Assembly (NCBI RefSeq): GCF_001624695.1
Contig: NZ_JSEP01000002.1
Span: 421,520 to 485,519 of the forward strand
Source: Labrenzia sp. OB1
GTDB lineage: Bacteria; Pseudomonadota; Alphaproteobacteria; Rhizobiales; Stappiaceae
DNA length: 64,000 nucleotides
Reading direction: 5' to 3'
A program made the translations under genes and the position numbers. Below are positions 34,725 through 44,262 of this stretch, one piece after another. The first letter of the stretch is position 1, and every line of letters starts with the position of its first letter. The notes beneath the pieces were generated by a model. That model did not search any database, had not been told where the DNA came from, and worked only from the letters and a program-made list of their open reading frames with translations.

Positions 34725-36560
34725 ATGGAAAAAAAGCATCAGATCAATCTTTGGTACGCTTTTGCGGCGATGACGATGGTGTTCGTCTTCCAGAGCTGGT
34801 GGACCACCTACAAGACCGTCGAGCCCATCCCCTACAGTGAGTTCGAGCAATATCTCAAAGACAAGAAGATTGACGAAATCTCGGTTGAGGAGAACACCAT
34901 CAGAGGCAAGTTCAAGGACCCTCTGAAGGACGGCAAACAGTATTTCGTCACCACTCGCGTCGATATTCCGCTAGCCGACGAGCTCAGCAAATACGACGTG
35001 AAGTTTACCGGCGTCGTGCAGAACACGCTTATACGGGACATCCTGTCCTGGGTCCTGCCGGTGCTGCTGCTGTTCGGCCTGTGGATGTTCTTCATTCGCC
35101 GATTGGCCGAGAAACAGGGTTTCGGCGGCATGATGACCGTCGGTAAATCCAAGGCCAAGGTCTTTGTGGAAACCGATGTTTCCGTCCGCTTTGAAAATGT
35201 CGCGGGTGTCGACGAGGCCAAACGCGAGCTTCAGGAAGTTGTCGATTTCCTGAAGGATCCAACCTCATATGGACGCCTGGGCGCGCATGTGCCCAAAGGT
35301 ATCCTTCTGGTCGGGCCACCGGGAACCGGCAAGACGCTGATGGCGCGCGCGGTTGCCGGGGAGGCCGGCGTTCCTTTCTTCTCGATTTCCGGCTCTGAAT
35401 TCGTCGAGATGTTCGTCGGTGTCGGCGCGGCGCGTGTGCGCGACCTGTTCGACCAGGCCCGCAAGGCGGCTCCCGCGATCATCTTCATTGACGAGCTCGA
35501 CGCGCTCGGCCGCGCCAGGGCAAGCGGTCCGATGGCGACGAACGATGAAAAGGAACAGACGCTCAACCAGCTGCTGACCGAACTGGACGGCTTCGACCCC
35601 TCCAGCGGCATTATCCTGCTGGCGGCCACAAACCGGCCGGAGATCCTCGATCCTGCCCTGTTGCGGGCCGGCCGCTTCGACAGGCAGGTACTTGTCGATC
35701 GCCCCGAGAAGACCGGCCGCCGCGCAATCCTCGACGTGCATGTCAAGAAAATCACACTGTCTCCCGAAACGGATCTCGATCAGGTCGCCCAACTCACGGC
35801 CGGCTTTTCCGGTGCGGATCTTGCAACACTGGTGAACGAGGCGGCCCTGCTCGCAACCCGGCGGAACGCGGATGCCGTGACCCTGCAGGATTTCAACGAA
35901 GCCATCGAAAGGGTGATCGCGGGGATCGAAAAACGCAGCAGGATCCTGTCGGACAAGGAACGCACGACCGTCGCCCATCACGAGATGGGCCACGCGCTCG
36001 TCGCCGCGAACCTGGAGGGCTGCGATCCGGTGCACAAGATCTCGATCATTCCGCGCGGTATCGGCGCGCTGGGTTACACCATGCAGCGACCGACGGAAGA
36101 CCGGTTCCTTCTCACCACCAGAGACCTGGAGAACAGGATGACCGTGCTGATGGGCGGACGGGCGGCGGAAGATATCGTCTTTGGAGAAATTTCCACGGGC
36201 GCGTCGGATGACCTGCAGAAGGTGACGGAAGTCGCCCGGGACATGGTCATGCGCTACGGCATGGAAACCGCGCTCGGCAACCGCGTCTATTCCTCACAGA
36301 GACAGAACTTTCTGGGACAGCCCGCCGGTGACGTCACCGAAGTGTCCGAAGAGACCCAGCGGGAAATCGACCTTGCGATCAAGGCGCGTGTGGAAGCGGC
36401 TTTTACCCACGCAAAGGAACTGTTGAACGGCCGTCGCAAGGAACTGGACGAAGGAGCGCAGCTGCTGCTTGACCGGGAAACGCTGACCGACCGGGACTTT
36501 CCGCCCATACGCCCTGTTTCCGAACGCACGAAAGACGCCGAGTCCAGCGCTGCGGTATGA
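34725..36560 (+). CDS. ftsH: FtsH-family membrane AAA+ metalloprotease (probable second paralogue)
   Basis: 611 residues. Two membrane helices (INLWYAFAAMTMVFVFQSWW near residue 8; ILSWVLPVLLLFGLWMFFI near 105) flank a periplasmic domain of about 70 residues. The AAA+ module has Walker A GPPGTGKT (about 197), Walker B IIFIDELDALG, and the SRH region NRPEILDPALLRAGRFDRQ. The protease domain has the zinc motif H419-E420-M421-G422-H423; most FtsH proteins have HEAGH, so the Met is slightly unusual. FtsH degrades membrane proteins and short-lived regulators. The periplasmic domain and context (no tilS or folP nearby) suggest a paralogue rather than the housekeeping copy; that is inference. It lies 102 bp after fbpB. 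Confidence 0.93.
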   Translation: MEKKHQINLWYAFAAMTMVFVFQSWWTTYKTVEPIPYSEFEQYLKDKKIDEISVEENTIRGKFKDPLKDGKQYFVTTRVDIPLADELSKYDVKFTGVVQNTLIRDILSWVLPVLLLFGLWMFFIRRLAEKQGFGGMMTVGKSKAKVFVETDVSVRFENVAGVDEAKRELQEVVDFLKDPTSYGRLGAHVPKGILLVGPPGTGKTLMARAVAGEAGVPFFSISGSEFVEMFVGVGAARVRDLFDQARKAAPAIIFIDELDALGRARASGPMATNDEKEQTLNQLLTELDGFDPSSGIILLAATNRPEILDPALLRAGRFDRQVLVDRPEKTGRRAILDVHVKKITLSPETDLDQVAQLTAGFSGADLATLVNEAALLATRRNADAVTLQDFNEAIERVIAGIEKRSRILSDKERTTVAHHEMGHALVAANLEGCDPVHKISIIPRGIGALGYTMQRPTEDRFLLTTRDLENRMTVLMGGRAAEDIVFGEISTGASDDLQKVTEVARDMVMRYGMETALGNRVYSSQRQNFLGQPAGDVTEVSEETQREIDLAIKARVEAAFTHAKELLNGRRKELDEGAQLLLDRETLTDRDFPPIRPVSERTKDAESSAAV

Positions 36561-36566
36561 CGAAAA

Positions 36567-36593
36567 GAGCGCCGGTGCATGACACCGGCGCTC
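36567..36593 (-). terminator. Terminator between ftsH and scoB
   Basis: An 11-bp perfect stem (36567-36577 with 36583-36593, five-base loop). On the minus strand it is followed by TTTT, so it ends the scoAB transcript; on the + strand it begins six bases after the ftsH stop and may protect that 3' end. Confidence 0.8.
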
Positions 36594-36677
36594 CGATTGA
36601 GGGATCTGCAGTCGGTTTCAGGATACCGTTCAGTTTCCTGTGGCATCCTGTCTGCAGTAAACCGAATCCGCTTTCCT

Positions 36678-37304
36678 TTACAGAAGAGTGGCCTGCGTGC
36701 TTGCCTTCACCTCTTCCAGCGTCACATCCGGTGCGAGTTCGACGACTTTCAGGCCGTCGTCGCTCACGTCGAAGACACCGAAATTCGTGATGATCCGGTC
36801 AACGCATTTCACGCCCGTGAGCGGCAGGGAGCATTCCTTCAGGAGTTTCGGATCGCCCGCCTTGGACGTGTGATCCATGATCACCACGACGCGCTTGACG
36901 CCGGCGACCAGATCCATGGCACCGCCCATGCCCTTGACCATCTTTCCCGGGATCATCCAGTTGGCCAGGTCACCGCTCTGCGAGACCTCCATTGCCCCCA
37001 GAATCGACAGATCGATGTGACCGCCGCGGATCATGCCGAAGCTGTCGGCGGAGGAGAAGAAACTGGTTTGCGGCAGTTCTGTGATGGTCTGCTTGCCCGC
37101 GTTGATGAGGTCGGCGTCGACTTCATCGTCGGTGGGGAACGGACCCATGCCGAGCATGCCGTTTTCCGACTGCAAGGTCACATGAACGCCATCGGGAATA
37201 TAGTTCGACACCAGGGTCGGAATACCGATACCCAGGTTCACATAAAAGCCGTCTTCAAGCTCTTGCGCGGCGCGCTTAGCCATATCATCACGTGTCCAGG
37301 CCAT
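36678..37304 (-). CDS. scoB: 3-oxoacid CoA-transferase subunit B
   Basis: 208 residues. The beta subunit of succinyl-CoA:3-ketoacid CoA-transferase, with [18 protein letters not shown], the catalytic-glutamate motif [10 protein letters not shown], and [20 protein letters not shown]. Together with ScoA it moves CoA from succinyl-CoA to acetoacetate, for ketone body or PHB-derived acetoacetate use. It starts 13 bp after scoA ends, so the two form one operon. The presence of phasins in the same region fits a PHB-metabolising organism. Confidence 0.95.
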   Translation of the reverse strand: MAWTRDDMAKRAAQELEDGFYVNLGIGIPTLVSNYIPDGVHVTLQSENGMLGMGPFPTDDEVDADLINAGKQTITELPQTSFFSSADSFGMIRGGHIDLSILGAMEVSQSGDLANWMIPGKMVKGMGGAMDLVAGVKRVVVIMDHTSKAGDPKLLKECSLPLTGVKCVDRIITNFGVFDVSDDGLKVVELAPDVTLEEVKASTQATLL

Positions 37305-37316
37305 GATGGGTCCTCC

Positions 37317-38012
37317 TCAGGCTGCGCGCGTGGTGCGCTTTTCGATGCGTTTTTCGTGATTGCCGACGATGATCCGGTCGACGAAGATCCCCGCGGTGTG
37401 GATGTTGTCCGCATCGAGTTCACCGATCTCGACGAGTTCTTCCACTTCCACCACGCAGGTCTTTCCCGCCGTCGCCATCATCGGATTGAAGTTGCGCGCG
37501 GTCTTGCGGTAGACAAGATTGCCTTCCTTGTCGGCCTTCCAGGCCTTGACCAGTGCGACGTCCGCGACGAGACCGGTTTCAAGGATGTAGGTTTCGCCGT
37601 TGAAATCCTTGTGTTCCTTGCCTTCCGCGATCAGCGTACCGACACCGGTCTTGGTGTAGAAACCGGGAATACCGGCACCGCCGGCGCGGATCCGTTCGGC
37701 AAGCGTGCCCTGCGGATTGAATTCCAGTTCCAGCTCACCGTTCAGGTACTGCTTTTCGAATGTGGCGTTTTCGCCGACATAGGACGACACCATTTTCTTG
37801 ATCTGGCGTGTCTGAAGCAGAAGGCCGAGACCGAAATCGTCCACACCGGCATTGTTGGAAATGGCGGTGATGTTGCCGGCTCCGGAGTCGCGCAGCGCGG
37901 TAATCAGGTTTTCCGGAATACCGCAAAGACCGAAGCCGCCGGCCATCACCGTCATGCCGTCAAAGGTCAGCCCCTCCAAGGCTGCCTTCGCATCCGGGTA
38001 GATTTTGTTCAT
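37317..38012 (-). CDS. scoA: 3-oxoacid CoA-transferase subunit A
   Basis: 231 residues. The alpha subunit of succinyl-CoA:3-ketoacid CoA-transferase: [20 protein letters not shown] (CoA-transferase family I signature), [15 protein letters not shown] and [19 protein letters not shown]. First gene of scoAB. An approximately 230-bp gap on the upstream side separates it from the divergent small membrane protein gene. The pair is complete and normal in length, so the enzyme is probably active. Confidence 0.95.
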   Translation of the reverse strand: MNKIYPDAKAALEGLTFDGMTVMAGGFGLCGIPENLITALRDSGAGNITAISNNAGVDDFGLGLLLQTRQIKKMVSSYVGENATFEKQYLNGELELEFNPQGTLAERIRAGGAGIPGFYTKTGVGTLIAEGKEHKDFNGETYILETGLVADVALVKAWKADKEGNLVYRKTARNFNPMMATAGKTCVVEVEELVEIGELDADNIHTAGIFVDRIIVGNHEKRIEKRTTRAA

Positions 38013-38247
38013 GTGTCACTCCCAATCCGTGTCGTTAGGCGCATGGGCGGCACATTTACCGCTTGCCCCCGTCCGGTCAAGATCTCTTTGATGCATTGCA
38101 GCGAAAAACATGAACGCTCCGTCAGAATCCGGACAATCCATGATTTCCTGCGAAGCGGACTATCGCCTGTGCTGAGATCTCCCCGGTTTTCTGCCGGGCA
38201 GAATATGGTAAGAGGAAAGAACGCCTTCAAGAAAGATACCATGGCCC

Positions 38248-38490
38248 GTGTACCAGTTCCTCTCGACAGTTATCAAGATCGCCGTCTTCTCGCTGCTTGT
38301 CGGCGCCGGACTGTCGCTCATCGATATCTCGGCGGATGACATCCTGGGTTATGTCGGTCTCAGCCCCATGGCGCTTTGGGTCTATCTCAATCTCTTCATC
38401 GACTGGGCGATCCCGAACATGATCCTCGGGGCGTTCATCGTCGTGCCCGTCTGGCTGATAATTTACCTTTTCAGGCCGCCAAGCACCTGA
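38248..38490 (+). CDS. Small integral membrane protein (DUF6460-like)
   Basis: 80 residues from GTG 38248 (MYQFLSTVIKIAVFSLLVGA). Two membrane helices flank the short polar segment SLIDISADDILGYVGLSPMA, and the C-terminal part (NLFIDWAIPNMILGAFIVVP) ends in a basic tail. The ribosome binding site is weak (GAAAGA, distant). The sequence resembles the DUF6460 family of small alphaproteobacterial membrane proteins, of unknown function. It is convergent with potI, 20 bp away. Confidence 0.7.
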   Translation: MYQFLSTVIKIAVFSLLVGAGLSLIDISADDILGYVGLSPMALWVYLNLFIDWAIPNMILGAFIVVPVWLIIYLFRPPST

Positions 38491-38510
38491 TTGCGGCATC
38501 TGCAGACCCG

Positions 38511-39335
38511 TCAGTCCTCCGCCCCGAACGCCGCCCGCTCGTCCCGTTCCTTTTGAACCTGCTGCCGCCGGGTCGCGAGGGAGGCGGCGATCACGCCGAT
38601 GGTGACCAGCACAACGAGAATGGTGCACACGGCATTGATTTCCGGCGTCACGCCGAGCCTGACCTGGGAATAGATTTTCATGGGCAGGGTCGTCGCTCCC
38701 GGTCCGGTCGTGAAGCTGGCAACGACCAGATCGTCAAGCGAAAGGGTGAAGGCCAGCATCCAGCCCGCAACGACGCCGGGCAGAATGATCGGCAGGGTGA
38801 TCTGGAAGAACGTCTTGACCGGCGGACAACCGAGATCTTCCGCGGCCTCCTCGATGGATTTGTCGAAGCCGACCAGCCGTGACTGCACGACGACGGCGAC
38901 GTAACACATGGCGAATGTGGTGTGCGCCAGGATCACGGTCCAGAACCCCCGCGACTGATCCATCGCCACGAACAACAGCAGCAGCGACAGGCCGAGAATG
39001 ACTTCGGGCATCACCAGCGGCGCGAAGATCATGCCGGAGAACAGCGAGCGTCCGAAGAAGCGGCCGGAGCGGACCAGAACGAGCGCCGCCGCGGTACCGA
39101 GGACTGTCGCGACGCTGGCGGAGACAAAGGCCACCCTGAGGGTCACCCAGGCCGCGTCCAGAAGCTGCTCGTTGTGCAGCAGAGACACGTACCACTCGAC
39201 GGAGAACCCGCCCCAGACGGTGACAAGCCGGCTCTTGTTGAAGGAGTAGATCACCAGGAGAACGATGGGCAGGTACAGAAACGAAAAACCCACGACAAGA
39301 GAAGTCACATTGAACCAGGAGGGGCCGCGCGTCAT
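38511..39335 (-). CDS. potI: Polyamine ABC transporter permease
   Basis: 274 residues with six predicted helices. The EAA loop EEAAEDLGCPPVKTFFQITLP and the segment SLDDLVVASFTTGPGATTLP are characteristic of PotI/PotC. It forms the transmembrane channel with PotH for putrescine or related polyamines. Its start overlaps the potH stop by four bases. The final 25 residues are a charged cytoplasmic tail. Last gene of the GS-potFGHI operon. Confidence 0.94.
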   Translation of the reverse strand: MTRGPSWFNVTSLVVGFSFLYLPIVLLVIYSFNKSRLVTVWGGFSVEWYVSLLHNEQLLDAAWVTLRVAFVSASVATVLGTAAALVLVRSGRFFGRSLFSGMIFAPLVMPEVILGLSLLLLFVAMDQSRGFWTVILAHTTFAMCYVAVVVQSRLVGFDKSIEEAAEDLGCPPVKTFFQITLPIILPGVVAGWMLAFTLSLDDLVVASFTTGPGATTLPMKIYSQVRLGVTPEINAVCTILVVLVTIGVIAASLATRRQQVQKERDERAAFGAED

Positions 39336-40252
39336 GCCTCTTTCTCCGCAATTTTCTGCTGCTGGTTCTGGAAGAGGACGATCGGGATCACCAGGATCAT
39401 CAGCAGGATCACGGCAACGGCGGAAGAGACCGGCCAGTCACGGTTGTTGAAGAACTCGGTCCACAGCGTCTTGCCGATCATCAGCGTATCGGAACCGCCG
39501 AGCAGATCGGGGATGACGAACTCGCCAACGGCAGGAATGAACACCAGGAAACATCCGGCGATCACCCCGGGAAGCGAGAGAGGCAGGGTGATTTTCCAGA
39601 AGGCCAGCCAGGGCGGGCAACCGAGGTCCTCGGCGGCTTCCAGCAGACTGCCGTCGAGCCGCTCCAGGCTCGCGTAGAGCGGCAGGACCAGAAACGGCAG
39701 ATAGGAATAGACGATACCGATATAGACCGCGATGTTGGTGTTGAGAATGACGAGAGGTTCGTCGATCAGGCCCAGCGACAACAGAAGCTGATTGAGCAGA
39801 CCTTCATTCTTGAGGATGCCGATCCAGGCATAAACGCGGATCAGGAAGCTGGTCCAGAAGGGCAGGATCACCAGCATCAGCAGCGTCGGGCGAAGCGACT
39901 GGGGACTGCGGGCCATGCCATAGGCGATCGGATAGCCGATCAGCAATGTCAGCAGCGTCGAGATGCCCGCGATAACCACCGAGGAAACATAGGATTTCCA
40001 GTAGAGGTCATCTTCCGTCAGCCAGAGATAGTTTTCGAACGACAGTTCACCCAGCTTTTCGAAAAAGGCCTGCCATCCGGAGGCAAGATCGAATGCCGGC
40101 AAATAAGGCGGGATGGCGACCGCGATCTGCGAGAGCGAGATCTTGAAGACGATCAGGAACGGCGCCAGGAAGAAGATCAGCAGCCAGACATAAGGCACCG
40201 CGATCAGCGCCCAGCCTCCAAGGGATCTCTTTACGGGGACGGGTGCATCCAT
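39332..40252 (-). CDS. potH: Polyamine ABC transporter permease
   Basis: 306 residues with six helices, and the EAA loop LLEAAEDLGCPPWLAFWKIT. The PotH/PotB signature regions PFWTSFLIRVYAWIGILKNE and FIPAVGEFVIPDLLGGSDTL are present. It pairs with PotI. It sits between potG and potI with a seven-base gap on the potG side and an overlap on the potI side, so these genes are probably translated together. Confidence 0.95.
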   Translation of the reverse strand: MDAPVPVKRSLGGWALIAVPYVWLLIFFLAPFLIVFKISLSQIAVAIPPYLPAFDLASGWQAFFEKLGELSFENYLWLTEDDLYWKSYVSSVVIAGISTLLTLLIGYPIAYGMARSPQSLRPTLLMLVILPFWTSFLIRVYAWIGILKNEGLLNQLLLSLGLIDEPLVILNTNIAVYIGIVYSYLPFLVLPLYASLERLDGSLLEAAEDLGCPPWLAFWKITLPLSLPGVIAGCFLVFIPAVGEFVIPDLLGGSDTLMIGKTLWTEFFNNRDWPVSSAVAVILLMILVIPIVLFQNQQQKIAEKEA

Positions 40253-40259
40253 CGTTCTC

Positions 40260-41420
40260 TCACCCCCTCAAGATGACGCCGGCGTCGCGGTCGAAAGAGA
40301 GGACCACCTCGTCGTCCCAGGTGATGGGATTTTCCACCATGCGCGAGACATTGGCGAAGGTGGCCCGCAAGATTGTGTCCTTTTCGACCTCGCCGACCTT
40401 CGAATGGATGATCGATACGTCGCCGAGATAGGCAATGTCCCAGACCAGGCCATCGACCTGATTGGCGGCGCCCTTCTCGCGGCGGCCGTGCGCGATGCGG
40501 ACCTTTTCGGGCCGGATGGCGTACCAGACCGTGTCGCCGACACCTGCATCTGTTTCCTGATTTGTCTCGATGGCGAAGCCCCGGCAAACGGATTCAAGCC
40601 GTGTGCCCTCCCTGGACTTCCCGGCGACCGTAGCTGCGATGAGGTTCACGTCGCCGATAAAATCGGCCACGAACCTGGAATTCGGCGCTTCGTAGATTTC
40701 CGCCGGTGTCGCCACCTGGACCAGTTTGCCCTTGTCCATCACCGCGATCCGGTCGGCGACGGTCATCGCCTCTTCCTGGTCGTGGGTGACGATCAGGAAG
40801 GTCATCTTGAGCTCTTCCTGCAGGTTCATCAGCTCGAACTGGGTTTCCTCGCGCAGTTTTCTGTCGAGCGCGCCGAGCGGTTCGTCCAGCAGCAGGACCT
40901 TGGGGCGTTTGGCAAGGGACCTGGCAAGCGCCACACGCTGGCGCTGACCGCCGGAAAGCTGGTGCGGCCTGCGCTTGGCGAACTGCTCAAGTTTGGTGAG
41001 CCGCAACATCTCCCCGACGCGATCGCCGATCTCCGCGGCATCCAGCTTGTCCTGCTTCAGACCGAAAGCGATGTTCTTTTCAACGCTCATATGCGGGAAC
41101 AGCGCATAGGACTGGAACATCATGTTAGAGGGACGGCGGTAAGCCGGAATGCCGGCCAGATCCTGTCCGTCCAGAAAGATCTGTCCCGATGTCGGCGTTT
41201 CGAACCCGGCCAGCATGCGCATCAGGGTCGTCTTGCCGCACCCCGAGCCGCCGAGCAGCGCGAAAAACTCGCGTTCGTAGATTTTCAGGGAGAGATTGTC
41301 GACCGCGGTGAAATCACCGAATTTCTTGGTGACTTCACGGAACTCGATGAAGGGGGGATGCTCGGGATTTTCCCAAGGGGTGTATTCCCGGCGCACAGGT
41401 CCTATCGATTTCTTTGCCAC
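40260..41420 (-). CDS. potG: Polyamine ABC transporter ATP-binding protein
   Basis: 386 residues. The nucleotide-binding domain has Walker A GGSGCGKTTLM, Q-loop (NMMFQSYALFPHMSV), signature LSGGQRQRVALARSL, Walker B VLLLDEPLGALD and the H-loop IVTHDQEEA. The C-terminal TOBE domain (about residues 300-386) is typical of PotA/PotG and regulates activity. It energises putrescine/polyamine uptake. An 11-bp hairpin separates it from potF. Confidence 0.96.
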   Translation of the reverse strand: MAKKSIGPVRREYTPWENPEHPPFIEFREVTKKFGDFTAVDNLSLKIYEREFFALLGGSGCGKTTLMRMLAGFETPTSGQIFLDGQDLAGIPAYRRPSNMMFQSYALFPHMSVEKNIAFGLKQDKLDAAEIGDRVGEMLRLTKLEQFAKRRPHQLSGGQRQRVALARSLAKRPKVLLLDEPLGALDRKLREETQFELMNLQEELKMTFLIVTHDQEEAMTVADRIAVMDKGKLVQVATPAEIYEAPNSRFVADFIGDVNLIAATVAGKSREGTRLESVCRGFAIETNQETDAGVGDTVWYAIRPEKVRIAHGRREKGAANQVDGLVWDIAYLGDVSIIHSKVGEVEKDTILRATFANVSRMVENPITWDDEVVLSFDRDAGVILRG

Positions 41421-41460
41421 AACAATCCCCGCCCCTAAGAGAATTTTGAAGTCAGCGGCC

Positions 41461-41488
41461 GACCGGGCTTTGCGTTGAAAGCCCGGTC
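41461..41488 (-). promoter_or_regulatory. Intercistronic hairpin between potF and potG
   Basis: GACCGGGCTTT (41461-41471) pairs perfectly with AAAGCCCGGTC (41478-41488) over a six-base loop, just after the potF stop. There is no T-run beyond it on the minus strand. As in dctP-dctQ and fbpA-fbpB, a strong hairpin follows the binding-protein gene, favouring excess binding protein. Confidence 0.8.
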
Positions 41489-41501
41489 CTGCCTCAAGGA
41501 C

Positions 41502-42596
41502 CTACTGGCCGCTTTTCACCGTTGTCCAGGTGCGGGTGACAATCCGGTTCACCTTCGGCGGATAGGGGGTCACGGTGTAAAGGTTCTTCACCGCTTCCTC
41601 GCTGGGATAGATCGCCGGATCGCCGATGACGTCGTCGTTGAGGAGTTCCTGGGACGCCTTGTTGCCATTGGCGTAATAGACGTAGTTGGACGCCTTCGCC
41701 ATGACGTCCGGACGCATGATGTAGTTCAGGAACTCATGCGCTTCGTCGCTGTGCGGCGCGTCGGCCGGGATCGCCATCTGGTCGAACCACATCAGCGCGC
41801 CTTCCTTGGGAATGGCATATTCCACGGTCACGCCGTTGTCGGCCTCCGCGGCGCGGTCACGGGCCTGAAGCACATCGCCGGACCAGCCGACCGCGAGGCA
41901 GATATCGCCGTTGGCCAGGGCGTTGATATATTCGGACGAATGGAATTTCTGAATATAGGGGCGGATGGACGTAAGCAGTTCGCCCGCCTTTTCGATTTCC
42001 GCCGGATCCTTGCTGTCCGGGTCAAGCCCGAGATACTTGAGCGCGGCCGGGAACATCTCGGTCGGCGCATCCAGAACATACACGCCGCAGTCCGCCAGCT
42101 TTTCCATGTTCTCCGGTTTGAAGAAGAGGTCCCAGCTGTCGACCGGTGCGTCCTCGCCAAGGGCGGCCTTCACCTTCTCCACATTGTAGCCGAGGCCGGT
42201 GGTGCCCCACATGTAATTGATGGAATAAGCGTTGCCCGGATCATACTTCTCAACCCGCTCCTCGATGTCCGTCCACATGTTGGACAGGTTGGGCAGCTTG
42301 GATTTGTCAAGTTCGGCGAACACGCCTGCCTGGATCTGGCGCGCAAGGAAGGTACCCGTAGGCACGACGATATCGTAGCCGGTTCCGCCGGCCAGCAGCT
42401 TGGTTTCCAGCACTTCGTTGCTGTCGAAGACGTCATAGACGACTTCAATTCCGGTTTCCTTGGTAAAATCCTCGAGGATCGACTCGTCGATGTAGTCTGA
42501 CCAGTTATAGACCCTGACTTCACGGTCCTGGGCAAAGGCCGCGCCGCCCAGCAGGCTGAGCGCGGCTGCACCGGTCAAAATGGATTTCAGTGACAT
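41502..42596 (-). CDS. potF: Polyamine-binding periplasmic protein
   Basis: 364 residues with a signal peptide (residues 1 to about 22, ending GGAAFAQ). The mature part is a PotD/PotF-type protein: EVRVYNWSDYIDESILEDFT, GIEVVYDVFDSNEVLETKLL, YDIVVPTGTFLARQIQAGVF, YMWGTTGLGYNVEKV and VGWSGDVLQARDRA. Aromatic and acidic residues of these segments contact the polyamine in PotF. Probably specific for putrescine, given the adjacent gamma-glutamylputrescine-type ligases; that is inference. Confidence 0.94.
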   Translation of the reverse strand: MSLKSILTGAAALSLLGGAAFAQDREVRVYNWSDYIDESILEDFTKETGIEVVYDVFDSNEVLETKLLAGGTGYDIVVPTGTFLARQIQAGVFAELDKSKLPNLSNMWTDIEERVEKYDPGNAYSINYMWGTTGLGYNVEKVKAALGEDAPVDSWDLFFKPENMEKLADCGVYVLDAPTEMFPAALKYLGLDPDSKDPAEIEKAGELLTSIRPYIQKFHSSEYINALANGDICLAVGWSGDVLQARDRAAEADNGVTVEYAIPKEGALMWFDQMAIPADAPHSDEAHEFLNYIMRPDVMAKASNYVYYANGNKASQELLNDDVIGDPAIYPSEEAVKNLYTVTPYPPKVNRIVTRTWTTVKSGQ

Positions 42597-42748
42597 ATTG
42601 TAACTCCCCTTCAGAGATTTGCGGTGACCTGATTCCGGTCCTGTTTTTCTAATTCAAACGGCCATAGACACTTGTCTCGACTTGGCTTTCCCGAACTCTG
42701 ACGGTGGTCCGGTTTTTTGTCCAGCGCCTATTTTGAGCAGCAACTGCA

Positions 42749-44137
42749 TCACAAATAGGTCTGGCGTTCCAGAGAGGAAATCTCACGTCCGAATTCGTTC
42801 AGTTCTTCCCGTTTGATCTCGGTCAGCACCTTGTGCATCTCCTTGCCGACCGCCTTTTTCATCAGCTTGGACGCCTCAAAGGCATCGATGGCCTCATCCA
42901 TCCACGGGGTGAGACGTTTCCTGCGCTTTTCATAGGCGTTGCCGGCAATCGGAGCCGGCGGGTCCTTCTTCAGCCGCAGGCCTTCCATCATACCCTCGAG
43001 AATGCCGGTCAGCACAAGGTAGGGGTTGGCGTCGGCGCCGGCGATGCGGTGTTCGACACGCGCCGCTTCCGGCGTGGAGGCCGGAACGCGCAGGGCGACC
43101 GAGCGGTTGTCATAGCCCCAGCAAATCGACGCCGGTGCATAAGACCCCGGCTGCATGCGGCGGAACCCGTTGAAGGTGGAGATGAACATCAGCAAGGCTT
43201 CCGGCATTGTCTTCAACAGGCCGTTGATCGCGTAACCGAGCTGCTCGCCCCCCTTGTCGGGATCGGCGAACAGATTGCCGTTGTTGTCCTCCATGGAGAC
43301 ATGCACGTGCATGCCATTGCCCGGCCACTGCACGAAGGGCTTGGCCATGAAGGAGGCCTTGAGTTCGTGCTTGCGCGCGACACCGGCCACCAGCCTGCGC
43401 AGCAGCACCACATCGTCGGCCGCCAACAGCGGATCGCGCCGGTGGTGCAGATTCAGCTCGAACTGGCCCGGAGCCGCTTCGGACACGGCGGCGTCGGCCG
43501 GAATGCCCTGGGCATCGCAGGCCCTGCGCAGATCGTCGACCACGGGCAGCAGCGCTTCCAGGTCTGAGAGCGCGTACATGTTCTGGCGGGCTGGACCCAG
43601 GTGGGTTGCAAACAGCGGCTTGGGCTGCTCCGTCCAGTCGCCGTCACTTTCCTCGAACAGGTAGAATTCCAGCTCGAAGGCGCAGGTCGCGGTGACGCCG
43701 AATTCTTCCCTCAGCCGCTCCACCGAGGTTTTCAGGACGTGACGCGGGTCCGCAGGAAAGGGTTGCCCGTCCCGGTCATACATGGACAGCAGCACCTGGG
43801 CGGTCTTGCGATCGGCCCAGGGCACGAGCTTGAGCGTTTCGGGGATCGGCCAGCAGACACCGTCCTTGTCGCCCGTCTCCAGATGCATGCCGGTGGCCTC
43901 GACCTCGCGGCCCCAGACATCCAGACCGAAAAGCGAATAGGGAAAGGCGACGCCGCCTTCAAACACTTTCGGCAGCGCCTTGCCGGGCAACCATTTGCCG
44001 CGCAGGACACCGTTGGTATCGGGCAGGACAACTTCCAGAGTGTCCAGATCCGGGTGTTCGGCCATGAAGGCGTTGAAGTCGGCTTTCCATCCCGGTTCGG
44101 CGGGATGCTCAAGAGTCTGGTGGGGAAGCTCGTTCAT
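42749..44137 (-). CDS. Glutamine-synthetase-like ligase (gamma-glutamylpolyamine synthetase type)
   Basis: 462 residues from ATG 44137 (MNELPHQTLEHPAEPGWKAD); the frame is open to 44254 but that part overlaps the operator. Glutamine synthetase fold: beta-grasp N-domain (LEVVLPDTNGVLRGKWLPG), metal/glutamate site (FELEFYLFEE, EAAPGQFELNLHH), NGMHVHVSM, and the C-terminal segments GYDNRSVALRVP and RIAGADANPYLVLTGILEGM. These match the PuuA/GlnA3 group, which joins glutamate to putrescine or other amines. First gene of an operon with potFGHI. It is divergent from a GntR regulator with a GTGATCAC operator between them. Confidence 0.9.
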   Translation of the reverse strand: MNELPHQTLEHPAEPGWKADFNAFMAEHPDLDTLEVVLPDTNGVLRGKWLPGKALPKVFEGGVAFPYSLFGLDVWGREVEATGMHLETGDKDGVCWPIPETLKLVPWADRKTAQVLLSMYDRDGQPFPADPRHVLKTSVERLREEFGVTATCAFELEFYLFEESDGDWTEQPKPLFATHLGPARQNMYALSDLEALLPVVDDLRRACDAQGIPADAAVSEAAPGQFELNLHHRRDPLLAADDVVLLRRLVAGVARKHELKASFMAKPFVQWPGNGMHVHVSMEDNNGNLFADPDKGGEQLGYAINGLLKTMPEALLMFISTFNGFRRMQPGSYAPASICWGYDNRSVALRVPASTPEAARVEHRIAGADANPYLVLTGILEGMMEGLRLKKDPPAPIAGNAYEKRRKRLTPWMDEAIDAFEASKLMKKAVGKEMHKVLTEIKREELNEFGREISSLERQTYL

Positions 44138-44223
44138 TGAGAGTCTGTTTGCCCCTGTATCGGCGGCCCTTGCCGGAACGCTCCTGTTGACCGGCGGTCC
44201 GCTTTTGTTTGCGTGCCTTGCAA

Positions 44224-44238
44224 AAATGTGATCACTTT
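44224..44238. promoter_or_regulatory. GntR operator in the divergent gntR / GS-pot promoter region
   Basis: The perfect core GTGATCAC (44228-44235) is flanked by AAAT and TTTT-like arms (one mismatched pair). It is the same core as the 18-bp palindrome at 45036. Its place between the two divergent starts suggests control of both the regulator and the GS-pot operon. Confidence 0.7.
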
Positions 44239-44262
44239 CGCCTGAGCCTGTCAAGACGGATC

